Shown here in pieces: positions 1 through 12,900 of a stretch of 23,291 bases of DNA (the first letter of the stretch is position 1; each line of letters begins with the position of its first letter). Made by a program: the position numbers and the translations under genes. The notes under the pieces are model-generated. The model did no database searches, was not told the DNA's origin, and was given only the letters and a program-made list of their open reading frames with translations. The stretch is from Sphacelaria rigidula (lineage: Eukaryota > Phaeophyceae > Sphacelariales): the NCBI GenBank assembly GCA_964200075.2, contig CAXNAA020000268.1, forward strand, positions 1 to 23,291, read 5' to 3'.

Positions 1-5
1 AAGCA

Positions 6-194
6 GGAAAACTATGTTTCTTGGACCATTTACAGTCAATAACACCCTCCTGATAAACGGAGTCTTTACACGGTATCGCCCCCACGACACCAACTTGGGC
101 TATTGTGATTTGAGCACGGTTTGCTTATTTCGCCAAAATTTTCGACGCTAGCACTTTCGAGTGCTTATGGAAAATGTTATGCGAAAAAACCCGG
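6..194. repeat. Intronic repeat family 1, copy 1
   Basis: Shares an exact 22-base block beginning GTCAATAACACC with the copy 325 bases downstream, and aligns before and after it: AAAACT, TGGACC, TATCGCCCC, TTTGAGC, GCTAGCACTTTC. Divergence is clear but order and spacing are kept, so this is an old duplicate or two insertions of one element. The ends are approximate. No terminal inverted repeat or coding capacity was seen. Confidence 0.75.
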
Positions 195-330
195 AAAAAA
201 GGCCATCCGCAGAAAATACTAGACTGAGGTCTGTGCAGTACAGGAGGGGAACACGATCTCGATCGTTATTGTGAAGAATTTTATACGCATTCATTTATCT
301 GAATATGTACCGTTTCGCCGCTGAAGAGGG

Positions 331-519
331 AGAAAACTGCTTATACTGGACCAAAAACGGTCAATAACACCCTCCTGATAAACGGGGTATCAAGTCTGTA
401 TCGCCCCAAAACCACGAACTTGAACACTGCAGTTTGAGCGCGGCCTGCGTTTTCTCCCTAGATCTACCGGTGCTAGCACTTTCAAGTAGTAGTGAAGAAT
501 AGTACTCCAGAAAAACTAA
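331..519. repeat. Intronic repeat family 1, copy 2
   Basis: Second copy of the element at 6-194, offset by 325 bases. Its 3' portion, GTGCTAGCACTTTC followed by a purine-rich stretch, also resembles the 3' ends of the repeats near 8282 and 17361, so it may belong to a wider family. The ends are approximate. Confidence 0.75.
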
Positions 520-839
520 TAGAACAACTACGAATTCTGAAACTTCTGATGCTGACTACTATACATCTTTATTGTGCGTACATGTAGTATACCTCGATAT
601 TTTCTCCCCGGTGAAAGCGACATCTTCTCTTACACTTCAAAAGTGCGGATACCCGTCTACATACTAAACTCCAATCCGGGAACTGTGGTTCTGGCGCAGC
701 GCCGGAACTACGCGTTTCCCCCGAGGTACACCCACTTTTTGTCTACAAGCGACTAAAAGTGGGAAAACGTTTTTTGCCTGGTCTCTGACGTGGAGTTTCC
801 TCCCCACAACCTTCGGCCCCGTGTCGATCCCTGTGGCAG

Positions 840-902
840 ATCTTAACGCTGATCAATGGTGATCGTATCCCGCTGACCAACTCCATGTCGCTTCTGTTTG
901 AG
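840..902 (+). CDS. DNAH2: Dynein exon 1 of window: AAA2, end of Walker B region
   Basis: Encodes residues 1-21, containing LTLINGDRIPLTNSMSLLFE, the AAA2 segment that in dyneins follows the Walker B strand. The acceptor is CAG at 837-839 and the donor is GAG|GTGAGA at 903; both sides are phase 0. The preceding exon is outside the window. The following intron (704 nt) holds only open frames with no family resemblance. Confidence 0.9.
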
Positions 903-3900
903 GTGAGACATTTGCTTGAGTGGACGCTTCTGTACGGCCAAGCGCCCACCTTCTATCTCCACAAGTGCAACCTGTATATCGCCTTGCAAAACAGTAGATC
1001 CGATTCCCTTGGCGTAGCGATGGTAATGGTTTGTTATCAGATATCTTCTTCGGGTGAGGACAGTACCGCACCCGTGTTCCGTTTGTGTGACGTTTAGCTT
1101 CACCCTTGGAGTGATGCTAGGGTAGGGGTGCACAAATATTTTCTGAGGTTGGAATTGTTAGGGGCCCTTGACCTCATCCAAACCACGTCTTATGAAAGTA
1201 TGTGAGAGTACCCCAGGATTACTATTCCAAATGTGCTGGGGATACCCCGACTGAATTTGCAAATGGGGATGTCCTGACCCATATTCTTGTGCATCTAGAA
1301 TCGTTAGGAGCTCCTGAATCAGACAAGATTTCGCGTAAAAAGTGCACCCCTACCGTAGCACTGCTCCTTGTATTTACATATCTGTATTGAAATGTCAGCA
1401 ATCCTACGTACTCTCTGTGTGTTCTTCTCAAAAATGAAGCTTTTTTGCCTCTGGTTTATGCTAAGATACGGACATGGCCATGACTTGTCGCACGTCGTAA
1501 GCAGTATATACGAAGTACCACATAAAACTGGCAGCACAACTTTCGCTTCTACGCGGGGTGCTGGGCGGGACGTTTGCAATGTGTGTATAACTCTGCTGCA
1601 TATCAGGTTGAAGACCTCGCCGTGGCCTCACCTGCGACCGTTTCCCGAGCGGGGATGATCTTCCTCGACGTGGACGAAATGGGATGGCAGCCATTCGTTA
1701 CATCCTGGCTGCAGAAGAGGCGAGTATCGTCGTGCTCTTGAGACCTTCACCGTGCACCTACACAGTAGCGAACAGGCGCTAGCACCATGAGATCTTGGCG
1801 AGAGTACAGGGTCCCGCTTCTTCGAGAACGTTAACGGAGAAAACGGTACCAAACGATGTTGCTACGATCCGTCGCCTGGGGTATTCGATGCCACTGATAC
1901 AACGCGGCCCCGGGTCTGTTCGAGATCTACTGCACTTCAGCACCTTCACGGTTGCGCGTGTAGTCAATTTGACACTATGTATACGGGAGCCTCTGTAATG
2001 ACGATGTCACGTGAGGATCGTGCCTACGAGTAGGAGTCAAGACACTTGATGAGAAACGGAACAAGGAAAAAGATTATGGCGTCTGATTGTGCGCGTCGTT
2101 AGAAGTGAACTATAAACGTCACACATCGCCACCGCCCCTTCCAGCTTCATTCCTCTGTTTCAGACGCTAGCCTCATGGAGTTACGATGTTATGTATTCGT
2201 CTCTTGCGCGAACGCAACCGCAAAAGGCTAGTTGGGGGCCTAGAAAGTCTGCTCATCTAGTTGTGGGAAATAAACTACAAAAACAGCAAATTGCAGACGA
2301 GTAGCGCGGTGCGGTAAAAAGCGACAAACACGCATTGAAATACAGTTTCATCTCCAAAGTAGCATGTTGCGCTCAGTCTCAACGCAACCACGAACCCAAT
2401 GCGATGATTTGTATCCGTGGTGCACAGGTTCGAACATGATGAGGAGCATTTGACGTTCCACAAGACCTTGTTCGCCAAGTACGTGGAAGGAGTGCTGGCT
2501 TTTAAGGAAACTAATGTGTCTGAACCTGTGCCCGTGGGAGACTTCAACGCCGTGCAATCACTGTGCACTTTGTACGATGCCTTCAGGGATAATCCTACAG
2601 TTAGGTGAGAAGAAGATCGTATGTTTCGGTGATCATCAATACACATCGATCCAGGTACCACGTTCAGCTGAATGTCATGTACCACTCGATAACTTAGTCC
2701 CAAGCCGCCGTTGCAGTTTCGTTCGGGTGTGGCCATTTATATCCACGAAGCATCACTCATACACAGAGCAATATATACTCCAGACGACGGGTGGACGTTT
2801 TCCGCCCACAGTTGGAGATTGCCATGTCGAAACGGACACAAACCAGCACTTGATGAGGAAGTCACACAGGGGGCGAGTGGGACGCCTTACAGTTTGGGAT
2901 ATATAATATCAAAGTGTCCGAGTGGTCACCAAGATGGATTTGGAACCCGTTGTCACATCACGGGGGGGTTCAAACCCCGTCGTCGACGGTAAATTTCTTT
3001 GATAGTTCAGTTTGGTCTTTGTTTGTCAGTTTACTCTTGTCTTGCTCTTCACTTTTTATTTATTTCCAATTTTATTCTCTGTATAGCGAGCGTTTCCGTT
3101 TGGTTTACCTTCGGTACACCTACGTTGTGATCACGTCCGGGTCCCTCGAGGATCGCTTATTGTGCGACAATCAATCAACCAACTAATCAAGCAAGAAAAA
3201 ATTATCTGCCAGTCCTAATTTCAGAAAATCAACTCAACAGTACCATCTGTGATACATTTCATACGTACAGTATTCACGCCACGCGCGTTTGTCAGGCAGA
3301 TTTCCAGGAAGATGAAGGGAGGATACATCCGGGAAGCCGTTGTCACATCATCCTGGCCACGATACTAGCCTTCTAGCATAACGTCGGTCACATGAACTCT
3401 TGGTTTGAGGATCTTTTCATCTGCAATACAGTGGTAATTGTGTGCAGAATTAGGACAGCATACCGTGCTGTACCGTGGAAATACACGCACGGTAGCACAA
3501 ACCTGGATTTCCTCGAATACTACAATACTGCGTCAGGGAAACAGAAGCCAAAACCCTTTGCGCCACATTGAGCGTCAAGCCTTCGATTGCGTGTCAACTG
3601 TTCAAGTAGGAAGGCGTTGTTTTTATGTGTTTCATTAATGGATGGGCACCAACATGTCAAAATGCCGCGTGTAAATGATGCCGATTAAGCATATCACACA
3701 CGCAAACGGTCAAAGGGTTCATACCAGTGACGTTGCTTTTGAATTTGGACTTGTCAGCTAAAATAATATCAATGTCGTCGATACGTTTCGTTGAACTAAC
3801 ATTAAAAGAGAGAAAAGTGACGATACCAACCATCGGAACAGTCCTCTCATTCATGAGATTTTGTACATTTACCAGGTTCCCATTATACGCCGCACACAAT

Positions 3901-6900
3901 GGCATGTGTTCAAAAACGTCATTCCAGTTAATAAGTTGAATGTGGGTGTGGGTTGCCAATCCCCCCGTCATTCCCACGAACGGTATGGTGATGTTTGTTT
4001 TGATTTCAGATTGTTTATCCAACGACTAACTCTTCGAGGTGTTGACCCTTTGATCGCCAGGGTTCATAATCGGGGTCACGCAGTGAAGTTTCAAGTGAAA
4101 CTGGTGCCGGTTGCACCTCCGACACTAAAGATTCATTGATGAAATCGGCTCGGCCAACTTTTGCTTCTTTTTACAATGAACATGGCTGAAACACCCACTC
4201 TCAATCGAGTTCGAATGCTAGACACTCAATCTGGCGGGCGGTTGTCGATTGTCAACTACCGTTATTAAAATTGTCTCGCCGAAATCTGGAAACTAAACAT
4301 TGTCATCGATACACCGGAACATCGGCGTGTTGTTGCCTCGTGCAATATCTGATGAACCGTTACCATCCTGTATCTGCTTGCGTGCAGTGGCCTGGAGAAG
4401 GACGCAGAGGGATACCTTGGGCTGGTAGAAAAGTGGTTCGTATTTTCCATGGTGTGGTCTGTCATGGCAGCTGCGGACGAGGCCGGGCGAGCGAAGCTGG
4501 ATGCTTTCTTGAGGGATGTGGAGGTACCGCAAAATTAGACGAACAGCGAAGTGGTGTAAGAGTGGCACGATACCGTGAACGTCTGGTGAAGTCAGAGACG
4601 GCAGTAGACCTGCACGTGGCGTCCATTCGAAACGCAGCACAACAGGACTGGTACGGGAGTATCTGGGGGAGATGTTGTGCAAGCCACTCGATCAGGTTCT
4701 GTCCTCCAGTCGCTTGTCGTGATACAATAAAGACGGGACTCATGATCTACAGTAGCCGACGATATGATTTGCGGCTCCTCAGGTTGAACCTTTTTAGACA
4801 TAGCACACGCCACAATTTCGCCTCAATTTTCAGCCCCATTTGCTCATCAAGTTTTATTCTGGCGTGTGCTTGGTCATCCTTTCCGCTACCAAATTATTGA
4901 CGTGGGCGCTTCACACTTTCGCGCTATTTGCTGAAATTTCGGTGATCTCGTACTCGGTCGACAGAATCGATCTTCCCACTCCTGACACATCATTGACAAA
5001 CACCTAATTGTCCCCCAAAATAAACTAGGACCGCAGTTGTTCATCCTCTCCGTGCACCAAACACCGTGCACATTGACCTGTTTTAATCACCTCCAACTCT
5101 GTTCCCACACCGCGGTGAAGGGCTTTCGTACCACGTCGGCACCTCGCCCACCATTTGCGGTTGCCAAAACACCAACACTATATCATTGCATGAATTTACA
5201 TTTGCCACCCGTACCTGCTCGTGCCCATATTTGACCATTCATAACGTCTTCGGTGTTTGGGACAGCCTCAATTTCCTCCCAGTGCCACGGTGTACGACTA
5301 TTACGTCGACCCCAAGAAGCTGGACTGGGAGCCGTGGGAACCCAAGGTCGCCCCGTTCCGCTATCTCAAGAGCACTCCTTTCCACAAGATGATCGTACCT
5401 ACGGTTGACACGGTATGTGGCAACTCTTGTACGAGATGGCTTCTTCGCGCAGAAAAATACGTATCAGTGCCCCCGTGTTAAAGCAGGCCAATGGCGTCTT
5501 GTGTACAGTATGTGATGGAAGGTTTTGTGCTTCACGATGTTAGTACAACTATATGGCTTGCTATAAGGGGATCGGACATACGCGCAGGCTAACTAGCAAC
5601 TGTTTGTCACTAGAGATGTGCTGAATTGGTAGTTATACAACGTTTCAATATTGAAGTGTGGCGTACGGTCTGTACTCACGCGTAGTGGTGCTATAGCTCA
5701 CTTCGTATACCAATTAGAGAAAAGCACGTAGCCCAAAATTTCTGGAATCAGCAGTTTCTTGCGCTCAGCGGGTGGCATAAATTTGGTACCTTTATCTTGT
5801 GCCCACGTCTAAATTCGTTGCGAATGGGTTGGTGTGACAGAATTTATCAATCAAACCATCGATATGGCTGACCTTAACTCGAATGTGTTGTCGTGATATG
5901 GTGCAACTTGACCACGGTACGCTACATTCCAACCATCGCAAACTGTTCCTCTCACCGACAGGTTAGAAACTCTTTCGTCCTAGGCACGTTGTGGGGGGCC
6001 AACCGAAACGCCCTTGTTGTTGGCTCAAGCGGGGCCGGGAAAACGGTGCTAGTGTTTTCGGAGTTAGCCAATCTCCCCGAAACGCACTCGCAGCTAGTAA
6101 TGAACTTCTCCGCCACCACAGACTCGGGCACGACTCAGGTAGGCAACTGCTCCACGTGGAAGATACCAAAGCGAAAGAAAGATCTTATCACATTTGTACC
6201 GAGCGTCATGGTTTATGCTGAACAAGAGCAGAATTCTACGTTCATTGAAGGTAGATTGATCATTGTGGTTGAACCATGCTGCCATCAGTAGTACCATGAA
6301 TAGAGCGTTCATCGTCGCGAGCGTCAAAACCGCGGTGTTTCAGTACGAGAGATGCGTTGATCCTTTGATACAACGGGCTTATCCCAAGAAGAGGGGTGGG
6401 TGAGGGGGTGGGGAGGGGGGCGTACTCATGTGTTCCTTGCCTTAGTCATTTGGCCATTGACTACGCATCCCTTTCGAGACGGAGCAGGGGGGGGTCAATA
6501 ATATATATATATATATACACACACACATATACGTGGGTGTAGATATATACGTGAGTGTAGATAGCACAAAAAATCTCGCGAGTCGCATAAAGTTCATACG
6601 AAATGGGCTACCTTTCATCCTCAATAGTTGAGTATAAAACGTTACACCCCAAGGTGAGGGGGGTCCCAACTCCTGCGGGCCGCGGTACCGAAACGCGGGC
6701 GTTTGAGAAACTCCCGTTCAAGTCTTGCGATTTGCAGGATTTCTCTATATATAAGGTCTAGTTCTATCGGAAGATCGTTGTTGAAAACGTTCATCATCCG
6801 GGGTGTCATATTTCATTACATGAATTAATTCGCGGCAATGTCCGTTTCGTGGTCACGTACGTCCTGTACGTTCCCACAGGGCACGATCGAGCAGGCGATG

Positions 6901-9900
6901 GAGAAGCGATCGAAGGACAAGTTCGGTCCGCTAGGCGGCAAGCAGTTAGTCATTTTTCTCGACGATTTCAACATGCCTATGCGGATATCTCACGAGTCGC
7001 CCTTCCAACCTCCATTGGAGCTCCTCCGGTTCTGGATGGACTACGGTGGCTGGTGAGATCCCCCGCTCAATGGCACACGCGATCTGCGATGACGCGCATT
7101 TTTGAAGAAATGTGGAATGTCTCTGTTCGGTCTACGTCTCACAGGGTCAGATCTGACGAGCTCGTAAACCCGCAAATGTTACCCGTCCGACTGGATGTGC
7201 AGGGCTCGTGTCTCGATTCTACACGCTGATACCACGACTTGTCGCAAAATTCATAAGCCTTAGACCAACAGAGAAGTAAAGTATGCCAACGGTGATACCC
7301 ATAACACTTTTACCGGAACAATAATATGCATCTACACAAAACAACTTCGTACACTGAAAACTGCGAATCGGCACGGTATCCTACATCAACCCTTGGAACA
7401 AAATTGCCCTCATCATCGCTAGGATGAGTGCGATTTTCGTCCGGCACATATTACAACATTGTAAATTCAGCACTTGATGTCAGCGATGCTTTCATCACAT
7501 GTTGGACACCCACTAAATCTCGTGTGTCATGGACACACAAGCGGTTCATGTAGGCCTGTGTGAAAGTTCCCATCCAAACATGGTATCCATGTCCCCTCTG
7601 CCGGTAACCACCGGCATGCAAGACATCCGAGGGACAACACGCATACGCCGTGTGTTGCAAGACGTTTGTATTGAGTTCATCAGTGTTTGTTGAGAAACAG
7701 CGCCAATTCAATCGTCACATCCCTCGTCTGTTATTCGACTCTCGAACAAAGGTATGACCGATCCAAATGCTCGTGGCGCTACATTTTGGACACGCAGCTA
7801 ATCTGTGCCATGGCTCCGCCCGGGGGGGCTCGGGCGGTGATTTCGTCGCGTACCCAGAGCCGATTTAATGTTCTCAACCTCACAACGCCTAACGACTCTC
7901 AGGTAGGGCACACTTCGTGGTTGGAAAAAGGGGTATGAGATGTTTCAGGGCCTCGATCGTCTTCTTTTTTCCTGTTGACATTGGAATCCAACCAACGTTT
8001 GAGTCTGCGTTGTGCTTGGTCCATCTAAATTACGCGATGTATCAAAGTGACGACGTTGTTGCTTGTCACAGGTACCAGAGCAGCCAAAAGTGCTTCATCT
8101 GTCGCACTTTGAACCTCCCTCCTGCCTCTCCCTTCCTCGGGACGAGTTCGTGGTCTCAAGGGATCACCCCATCTCTCCCCGGTGTACGCCTTGCATTTCG
8201 ATCTCGCTGATTGGGTCAGCACTCCCGCATCGCGTCGAATCTCGTCAGATAAAATCAGCCAACGACTTTTGTTTTACTCACGTGCTAGCGCTTTCGACGA
8301 CGGAAACAGCATACTTAGAAGACAAAACCCAAAGAATCGGGATTCGAAGCCTCGTTCTTTCCAACCTAATCGTAACAGTCGGACTACTACACCACCGAGA
8401 CGCGGCGGCACAGTAGGGAAGAACATTCATGCCGAGACCTGGCTCTGCGGCACATGCACTGAGCAAAGCTCTCGCTTTGATGAGAGTTCCGGAAACGATG
8501 TTATCGGGTGGAGCCTTCTTCTGTGGTGCCCTGTATTCTAGATCCACTAGATCCAGTGGACGTATTCACGATACTCATGTTGTCATGGCTTGTCTGGAGC
8601 CATCACCCTATAGATGACAACGATCATCCACCTTCTGAAAATGATGCAACGATGTTGCTTTCATGCAGGTCATTCGTATCTTCGATTCGATCCTTTCGCC
8701 TAAGTTAGCTGAGTTCGACGGGGAGATCAAGCCGCTAGCAGCTCACATTGCGCAGGCCACCCTAAGGGTAAGCGAGGCAGACAAACACCTTGCGAACAAA
8801 GAGCCACCATGTCATGTGCCGGACATATTCATCCTCACTCCCGTTCGTCATGCCGTTTTACAACTCAAATCCTCCGAGTAAGCACGGGCTGATTACACCG
8901 GCTGGTTACTTAAATAACAATGTTGCGGTATGTGAAATAGGCATATTACAACCAAGAAAGGGAGAGGTCATTATCTGAAGGGCGTTACCACCCTCTAAGG
9001 GTTTGTCTTGCAGCAGCAGCAGCGGCGTTGTTACCCCCGGAAATGTTTAGAAACATGTCTGGCGTATGTCAGTGGGAAGAATGAACCCATGATCATACAG
9101 ACAGTTGTGCCCTGGAGTTTACTCCTCCCCGAGACGTTGGGATGACCTCTGCTGCACTCAAATCTATCCTGAGAACGGGGGAGATTAGCTGAGCGATCGG
9201 ATGAACTACGCATGATTGCGGTAGTTGAGCACATATCGACCGTACGATATTTACACGAGAAGTGTCAGTATTAACGTGTAGGTACCTATAGAGTCATTAG
9301 AGATAGAATTTGATACCAGTTTCACAGTTTAGTATGTAAATCTACGAGTGCCGTTCATGTAACCGGTATTTCGAACGGTGGTCCGTGCTGCATACAGGTG
9401 TATCAAGCATCCGTGGAGACATTCCTGCCCACTCCGATAAAGTCTCACTACCTATTCAATATGCGAGACGTGGCCAAAGTCATCGAAGGGGTTATGCAGG
9501 TAATCAAGTGACCATTTTGCATGAAGGTTGAACATTCCCTTTACTCTCGTCACTAAATGTGCTTGGAAATTTGCCCAGCTGTTTGATCATGCAAGGAACG
9601 TAACTCGGAGCACGCACTATATAAACGGTCCCCATGAGACAGCGACCTTCACGCGCTGAATACACTTTGAATATCACAACGGGCTTTCGCTTTTATTGTC
9701 ACAGCACAATTGTACGCCGAAGCAGAGTGTACATTAGTTTTCAACCTAGCATCTGTTCAATAAGTTGGAATTTCCAAATCCGCGGAGCTGTCAGAGCATC
9801 TGTTGCTTCAACCCGGCGTATTGTACCCAGTGAAACTGCTACTGCGTTTGATTTATCATTGCCTGTAGCAGCAACAGAACAGCTGCCACCCTAGCTTTGG

Positions 9901-12900
9901 CCGTTCACTCTGATAGTAGCACTGCTGATGTCTCCTATGTTTTTGATCACCCTCCAATTGCTTCTGTTTTCTGCCATGTTCAGCATCAACTACTGATGCG
10001 ACTATCGCTTGTTCTAGGGCAACCATCGCATGTCCACCTATTGATGTCGTTGTTGTCTACATCGTTCATTTTCTTCTGGTTCCATCTGGCATCCATGGTG
10101 GGGACAAACCGTTACTCAAGTGTAACGTACCCGCACGACCTGTTCCTGCGCCGCCTCTAGCTCGACGAATAACATAATACAGAATCCACTGTTGTCTCGC
10201 CTTGCTAGGCCACACCAAGCACCGTGGACTCGAAAGAGTCTGCCATTCGGTTGTGGGCCCACGAGTGTCAGCGAGTATTCTCCGATCGCTTCGTTCAAGA
10301 TGCAACTGACGACGAGGGGCGATTCCGCGAGGTAACATACCGCGAACTAGCTTGATTTTGTGACCAAACACGTACAGAGTTCGGCCGTTGAAAGTGTTGA
10401 CTGTGTCCAGAGAAGATATTGTTTAGACCACCTTCTGGGTATTGGATTTGTTTTGCGGCAGGCTTACAGTATCGTGTGATATCAATGAAAAAAAATATAA
10501 TCTATCTGAGGTACCTATCTGAGTATATGATTCATGATAGCTCTGACATTCATGATGAATACGGCTGTCCATCATAGATACTCGTTATGGGTATATCCGG
10601 TGGATGTTCATGATGGACATCCACATCCATCTGGAATATCCACCTGAGGTACCCCTCTGGGGTATTCATATGGAATATATATCTGCGACATAGATATTCA
10701 TGGGATGTCCATTATGGATGTGGACATCCCTAACCGTAACCCTAATGGGTACACATGCCCATGATGAGTGTTTAACGATAATGATGGACTGTGGGGTTCG
10801 CGATGAAGATATGTGACGACGATACGCGCCATTCGGTTTCTCCAAAACCCACTGGCTTGTGTCGAACAAGTCGGACACACATGTTTATCACATCAACTCG
10901 ACGCAATACGTCCTCTGAACGTCGGTCGGGACATGTACGATCTTGATGCCAGTATTTAACGGTAGACATGCGCACATCTAGATCATACACGAAGGTACGC
11001 AACGTCACGAGGTGCGGAAGGGGCGCCGGAGAAGATATAGACATGCAGCAAGCATCGTTGAAGGAGCGACCATAGCAATAAATACTGGCGATATTAAAGG
11101 CCGCACTGTCGCAGCATTTGGAGACGGTGTATGCGCTGCAGCTCTGAACGTCGCGCAGTGCTTATGCGATCTGTCGTGGGTTCTTTCTACTTTCCGCAAC
11201 TCGCACAATAGGTACTCAACATGCAGCTAAAGTCGACGTTCGGGACGGCGTGGTCTGAGCTATTCTCGACCTGTGAGGATGAGGTAATGGGATCAGTCTT
11301 CACGGCGTGCTTGGACGACTCCGGAGAAACTCCGAGGTACTACTGTGTTGGTGGTATTGCACTGCGACATCCTTTTCACATGAGGCGGAGATGGAACACA
11401 TTTCCTTCGGAGACGAATCATACCAGACTTGCCTGCTAACGTGCGTGGAGATAGTAGTTAATTGGTGAAAGTGTGCGAAATCATGTAAGCGGTACTCCGA
11501 AATATTCCTTCTACTTTAACATGATGATGTTGTGAGAAGCCTCGTGTGACATGCGTCACTCCAAGTCGGCGCTTCTAGGGCACTAAACAGGCTTCGACAA
11601 CGTAGATAGCGCGATCCCCACAAAAAGACACAGAGCCGACCCCGTGTAGCACACAGGGTAACCGGCTGGTTGAGTCGGGGAAAGATCATGCTCCAAAAGT
11701 CGGCCATTTGCAGGAGTTGGAGAGCGCAAGTGCGCTCGTGTCAATGAGCAAGCAGGGAACTGCTGGATGTCACCACTGCTCTCGCTAGTACAGTACTGCC
11801 CTCGAGGTGGTTTGAGTTGTTGAGAATTTCAAACCGTTACCCCGGACAGCCGAAGTTCGCGACACAAGTACTGAGCATGAGGCAAATGAGACCACACCTG
11901 CAGAACTGGTTTTGCTTTTCTCGAAGCGACATATGGTTTCAGCTTGCAAAGTTTGGCCTGTTATTCGCCAACGCCCATCGTGTTGGCAATGATCCTCTTG
12001 TATTCAGCGTTTGAAACACAACTCGCTCGGTGTACTCGAGAGCATGACATATTTCATCCCGAATGCGTACGCCTGCCTTGACGTCCACGACACAGCTATG
12101 AGGAGCAGCTGTCACTGGCGAAGTTGCGACAGACCCTTGAGGAGCGCTTGGAAGATTACAATATGGAGCCCAAGTTGGTTTCCATGCAGCTCGTGCTGTT
12201 CAAGGTATCCGACGTGTTGGATCTCAGCAGTTCAGTATGAACCCGAGGGAAATTAGCACCGGTGTACGCACGGGAGGACCTGAAATGTACGACTAAGTCG
12301 TGCCTATGTTCCCCCCGTTATCCCTGACGTGGTAAAGAAAAACATACACTGACATGAGGAAATGAAGCTTCATACACTGCTGCCGAATTGGCCGCTGGGC
12401 GATGTGTCATACCAAAGCGGACGAGTATATGCGAAAATAAGAGTACACTGAGTAACAGGAGACAAGGCCTGCAGGTTGAACAATAACTCTCGCTTTACCA
12501 GGCGTATGTATGGGGTATGCCGCAAGTATTCCAGTACGCTGCCAAACCTTAATAGTGGACCACATTCATGACTTTCCAACTGCTCCGACGTTTCAACGCA
12601 AGTATTGTCCTTGTGCAGCTCCGAACCCTACCCGCATGGTGATGGTTTCAAGTCAAGTTTACTCAGGGTATCTGCACGCGTATTTAACATTTCATTCACA
12701 TGCGCATATTTTCACGAACACAAAGCCCGCACCGCAAAAAAAGATTGAATACTACAGCTTACAAAATCATGCTGGGCTCAATTGATTTTTCCACGCATTC
12801 GAATTTTGAAGCACACACACTACGTGCTGTCCCAACCCGCTTTGCCCCTTCCACTTCTATCCTGGTTCGTGTACGCAAGGATGCCGTGCGGCACGTGGTC

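Larger units (their letters stand above)
1..839 (+). other. 3' part of an intron entering from upstream
   Basis: The first recognised exon opens in phase 0 after a CAG at 837-839, so this stretch is the end of an intron whose 5' splice site is upstream of the window. The expected preceding dynein motif (an aspartate/asparagine-rich LDDNK-type segment) is absent here. It holds two copies of a repeat of about 190 bp (listed separately). The open frame at 574-756 has no family resemblance. Confidence 0.75.

Noticed and set aside
1724-1729. GT donor after CGA (GTATCG) for exon 2
   Set aside because: It would end exon 2 in phase 0, which cannot join exon 3 in frame; no intermediate exon was found.
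2275-2736. 153-codon minus-strand open frame
   Set aside because: It spans dynein exon 3 in antisense; no recognisable protein.
2906-2989. Functional tRNA gene
   Set aside because: The acceptor stem does not pair and the T-arm carries extra guanines, so it is listed only as tRNA-like.
3657-4022. 121-codon minus-strand open frame in the longest intron
   Set aside because: No motif, no coding-like composition and no partner features; possibly chance or a very decayed element.
4271-4900. 209-codon plus-strand open frame
   Set aside because: Only 4388-4523, in part of its span, is dynein coding, and in another frame; the remainder lacks any family signal and runs through splice sites.
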